Assembly (NCBI GenBank): GCA_902574035.1
Contig: CACGMC010000004.1
Span: 39,903-103,902, forward strand
Reading direction: 5' to 3'
Source: an uncultured Pelagibacteraceae bacterium
GTDB lineage: Bacteria > Pseudomonadota > Alphaproteobacteria > Pelagibacterales > Pelagibacteraceae
Length of the DNA: 64,000 bases
The notes beneath the pieces are model-generated. The model was given only the letters and a program-made list of their open reading frames with translations. It was not told the DNA's origin and did not search any database. Position 1 is the first letter of the stretch; every line of letters begins with the position of its first letter. The translations under genes were made by a program, and so were the position numbers. Shown here in pieces: positions 60,442-64,000 of this stretch.

Positions 60442-61200
60442 ATGAAAATCGAAATAATTAAGTGCTTAAAGGATAATTACAGTTATTTGATATTTGAAGA
60501 AGAGACTGACACTGTATCAATAGTAGATCCGTCTGAATTCATTTCGTGTGACAAAGTAATTCAAAAATATAAAAAGCTAAATTACATACTTAATACCCAT
60601 CATCATGCTGATCATGTTGATGGCAATATTGAACTTAAAAAAAAATATAATCCAATAGTCATGGGTTTCGAAGGTGATAAAGATCGTATTCCTGGAATTG
60701 ACATACTATTAAAAGACAATCAAATTAAAAAAATAGGAGATCTTGTGTTTAAAACAATATTTATTCCAGGTCATACTAAAGGTCATGTAGCTTATTACTT
60801 CAAGAATAATGGGGTTATCTTTACTGGAGACACTTTATTTTCTTTAGGGTGCGGTAGAATATTTGAAGGAACACATACTGATATGTTTTATTCATTAAAC
60901 AAATTAAAAATTCTTCCTCAGTCAACAAAAGTTTATTGTGGACATGAATATACGAAATCAAATTTAAACTTTTGTTTAAAGTATGATTTTAACAACTCTG
61001 TGCTTAAAGAAAAATCTATTGAAATTAATTCAAAACTTAAAAGAAATCTTCCAACCATACCAACTACTATTGGTGAAGAATTAAAAACTAATATTTTTTT
61101 AAGATATGACAATAATGATATTAAACAGGCGTTAAACCTCAAAGACTCCTCAGATCAGGAAGTTTTTTCGAAATTGCGAGATTTAAAGGACACATTTTAA
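60442..61200 (+). CDS. gloB: Hydroxyacylglutathione hydrolase (glyoxalase II)
   Basis: 252 aa metallo-beta-lactamase-fold protein. Metal motif NTHHHADHVDGN near residue 53, PGHTKGHVAYY near 110, FTGDTLFSLGCGRIFEGT near 127 and CGHEYTKSN near 165. It hydrolyses S-lactoylglutathione to lactate and glutathione. The start ATG at 60442 follows the metW stop by 1 nt; an upstream ATG at 60433 would overlap. Cytoplasmic. Confidence 0.94.
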   Translation: MKIEIIKCLKDNYSYLIFEEETDTVSIVDPSEFISCDKVIQKYKKLNYILNTHHHADHVDGNIELKKKYNPIVMGFEGDKDRIPGIDILLKDNQIKKIGDLVFKTIFIPGHTKGHVAYYFKNNGVIFTGDTLFSLGCGRIFEGTHTDMFYSLNKLKILPQSTKVYCGHEYTKSNLNFCLKYDFNNSVLKEKSIEINSKLKRNLPTIPTTIGEELKTNIFLRYDNNDIKQALNLKDSSDQEVFSKLRDLKDTF

Positions 61201-61211
61201 CCTCTATATTC

Positions 61212-61239
61212 TTGACTTGAAATTATTGAAGGCTATATT
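61212..61239 (+). promoter_or_regulatory. Sigma-70 promoter for rplU-rpmA-obgE-proB
   Basis: TTGACT (61212-61217), 16-bp spacer, TATATT (61234-61239). Initiation near 61246, about 20 nt before the rplU ATG. The best-matched promoter pair in this part of the window, as expected for ribosomal protein genes. Confidence 0.7.
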
Positions 61240-61266
61240 GCCTGAAAACTAAAAAAAAAGAATTTT

Positions 61267-61674
61267 ATGTCATTTGCGATAATTGAAACAGGTGGAAAAC
61301 AGTATAAGGTCTCTGCTAGTAAAATTTTAGAAATAGAGAAACTTGACGCTAAAAAAGGTGAAACTATAAAATTTAAAAATGTTTTACTTTTAAGTGATAA
61401 TAAAAACACCGAAATTGGAAATCCTAGTGTAGAGGGCGCTACAGTTGAAGCTAAGCTTTTAGATAATGTAAAAGACAGAACAATATTAGTTTTTCACAAA
61501 AGAAGAAGAAAGAACTCTAGAAAAAAAAATGGACATAGACAGCAACATGCTAAAATTCAAATTACAAAGATTTTAGCTAAAGGCGGAAAAGTAGTTGATG
61601 AAGCAAAAATAGTTGAAAAAAAGAAAGTTGTAAAAGAAACAAAAAAAGATATAAAAAAGTCAGTGAAAAAATAG
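61267..61674 (+). CDS. rplU: 50S ribosomal protein L21
   Basis: 135 aa. The L21 domain (IETGGKQYKVSASKILEIEK; FHKRRRKNSRKKNGHRQQHAKIQI) ends near residue 108. The last 30 residues are a Lys-rich extension (EKKKVVKETKKDIKKSVKK) absent from short L21 proteins. Large-subunit protein near 23S rRNA domain. 8 nt before rpmA. Confidence 0.98.
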   Translation: MSFAIIETGGKQYKVSASKILEIEKLDAKKGETIKFKNVLLLSDNKNTEIGNPSVEGATVEAKLLDNVKDRTILVFHKRRRKNSRKKNGHRQQHAKIQITKILAKGGKVVDEAKIVEKKKVVKETKKDIKKSVKK

Positions 61675-61682
61675 GTAATTAA

Positions 61683-61937
61683 ATGGCAACAAAAAAAGCA
61701 GGTGGATCATCACGTAACGGAAGAGATAGTAAAGGCCGTAGACTAGGCGTAAAAAGATACGGTGATCAACTAGTTATTCCAGGAAATATTATAGTAAGAC
61801 AAAGAGGTACAAGAATACATCCAGGCACAAATGTTGGCATGGGAAAAGACCATTCGATTTATTCATTGATAAAAGGAAAAGTAAAATTTAAAAAATCTAA
61901 GTTAAACAGAACATTTGTTTCTGTTATTCCCAGCTAG
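61683..61937 (+). CDS. rpmA: 50S ribosomal protein L27
   Basis: 84 aa. [20 protein letters not shown], the L27 N-terminus that reaches the peptidyl transferase centre, followed by [21 protein letters not shown]. No firmicute-type cleavable extension. Standard rplU-rpmA-obgE order. Confidence 0.99.
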   Translation: MATKKAGGSSRNGRDSKGRRLGVKRYGDQLVIPGNIIVRQRGTRIHPGTNVGMGKDHSIYSLIKGKVKFKKSKLNRTFVSVIPS

Positions 61938-61945
61938 AAATATAA

Positions 61946-64000
<2,055 letters not shown>

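Overview
The window is a stretch of a small, very A+T-rich (roughly 30% G+C) alphaproteobacterial genome, most consistent with the SAR11 clade (Candidatus Pelagibacter and relatives). Reasons visible in the sequence: very short intergenic gaps with many 1-4 nt start/stop overlaps, Lys/Ile/Asn-rich proteins, conserved alphaproteobacterial gene orders (rplU-rpmA-obgE-proB; argH-lipoprotein-lysA; hisC-tyrA divergent from metX-metW; SUV3-like helicase-fdxA-carD), a SAM-II riboswitch before metX, and TRAP transport. No insertion sequence, prophage, CRISPR array or rRNA operon is seen.

Layout. 1-453 is the end of an NlpC/P60 peptidase gene. From 16369 down to 462 nearly everything lies on the minus strand as one colinear run: a glycosyltransferase, thrS-infC-rpmI-rplT-pheS-pheT-lepA, then a surface-glycan cassette (two glycosyltransferases, SxtJ-like protein, DUF5989-like peptide, NodU/CmcH-type carbamoyltransferase, SGNH-type protein, FkbM methyltransferase), tRNA-Ser(GGA), and a tiny unit with an 18-aa hydrophobic ORF and a structured, terminator-containing tail. 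16408-23959 holds an alpha/beta hydrolase, an SDR-like protein and gltD-gltB (ammonia assimilation). 24128-33583 holds uppP, tRNA-Arg(ACG), thiolase, an HDAC-like amidohydrolase, pyruvate dehydrogenase E1 and E2, a DMT transporter, a thioesterase and msrB.

33629-37505 is the most unusual part: a small secreted repeat protein, then a tightly packed trio (CII/HTH-like protein, PrsW-family membrane protease, PDZ-domain pentameric ligand-gated ion channel homologue), followed by two small ORFs. 37512-42244 (minus) is an aminotransferase with a TAXI-type TRAP transporter whose binding-protein and permease genes are separated by a terminator hairpin. 42381-46237 is the helicase-TerB-fdxA-carD operon, facing a 21-aa ultra-basic peptide gene. 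46575-53102 holds an acyl-CoA ligase, tRNA-Leu(CAA), a protein with two HTH segments, YqaA, dsbB, coq7, an HNH protein, an esterase, a twin-TM protein and a TlpA-like thioredoxin. 53132-64000 holds argH-lptM-like-lysA-plsC, tyrA/hisC, the riboswitch-controlled metX-metW-gloB, and rplU-rpmA-obgE-proB (proB runs off the window).

Most of the genes are housekeeping. The observations best worth a second look are the PDZ-pLGIC fusion and its protease/regulator neighbours, the lipoyl domain fused to a homodimeric-type E1, the SAM-II attenuator with its competing hairpins, and a set of tiny ORFs (18, 20s, 40s aa) with good ribosome binding sites that ordinary annotation would miss.
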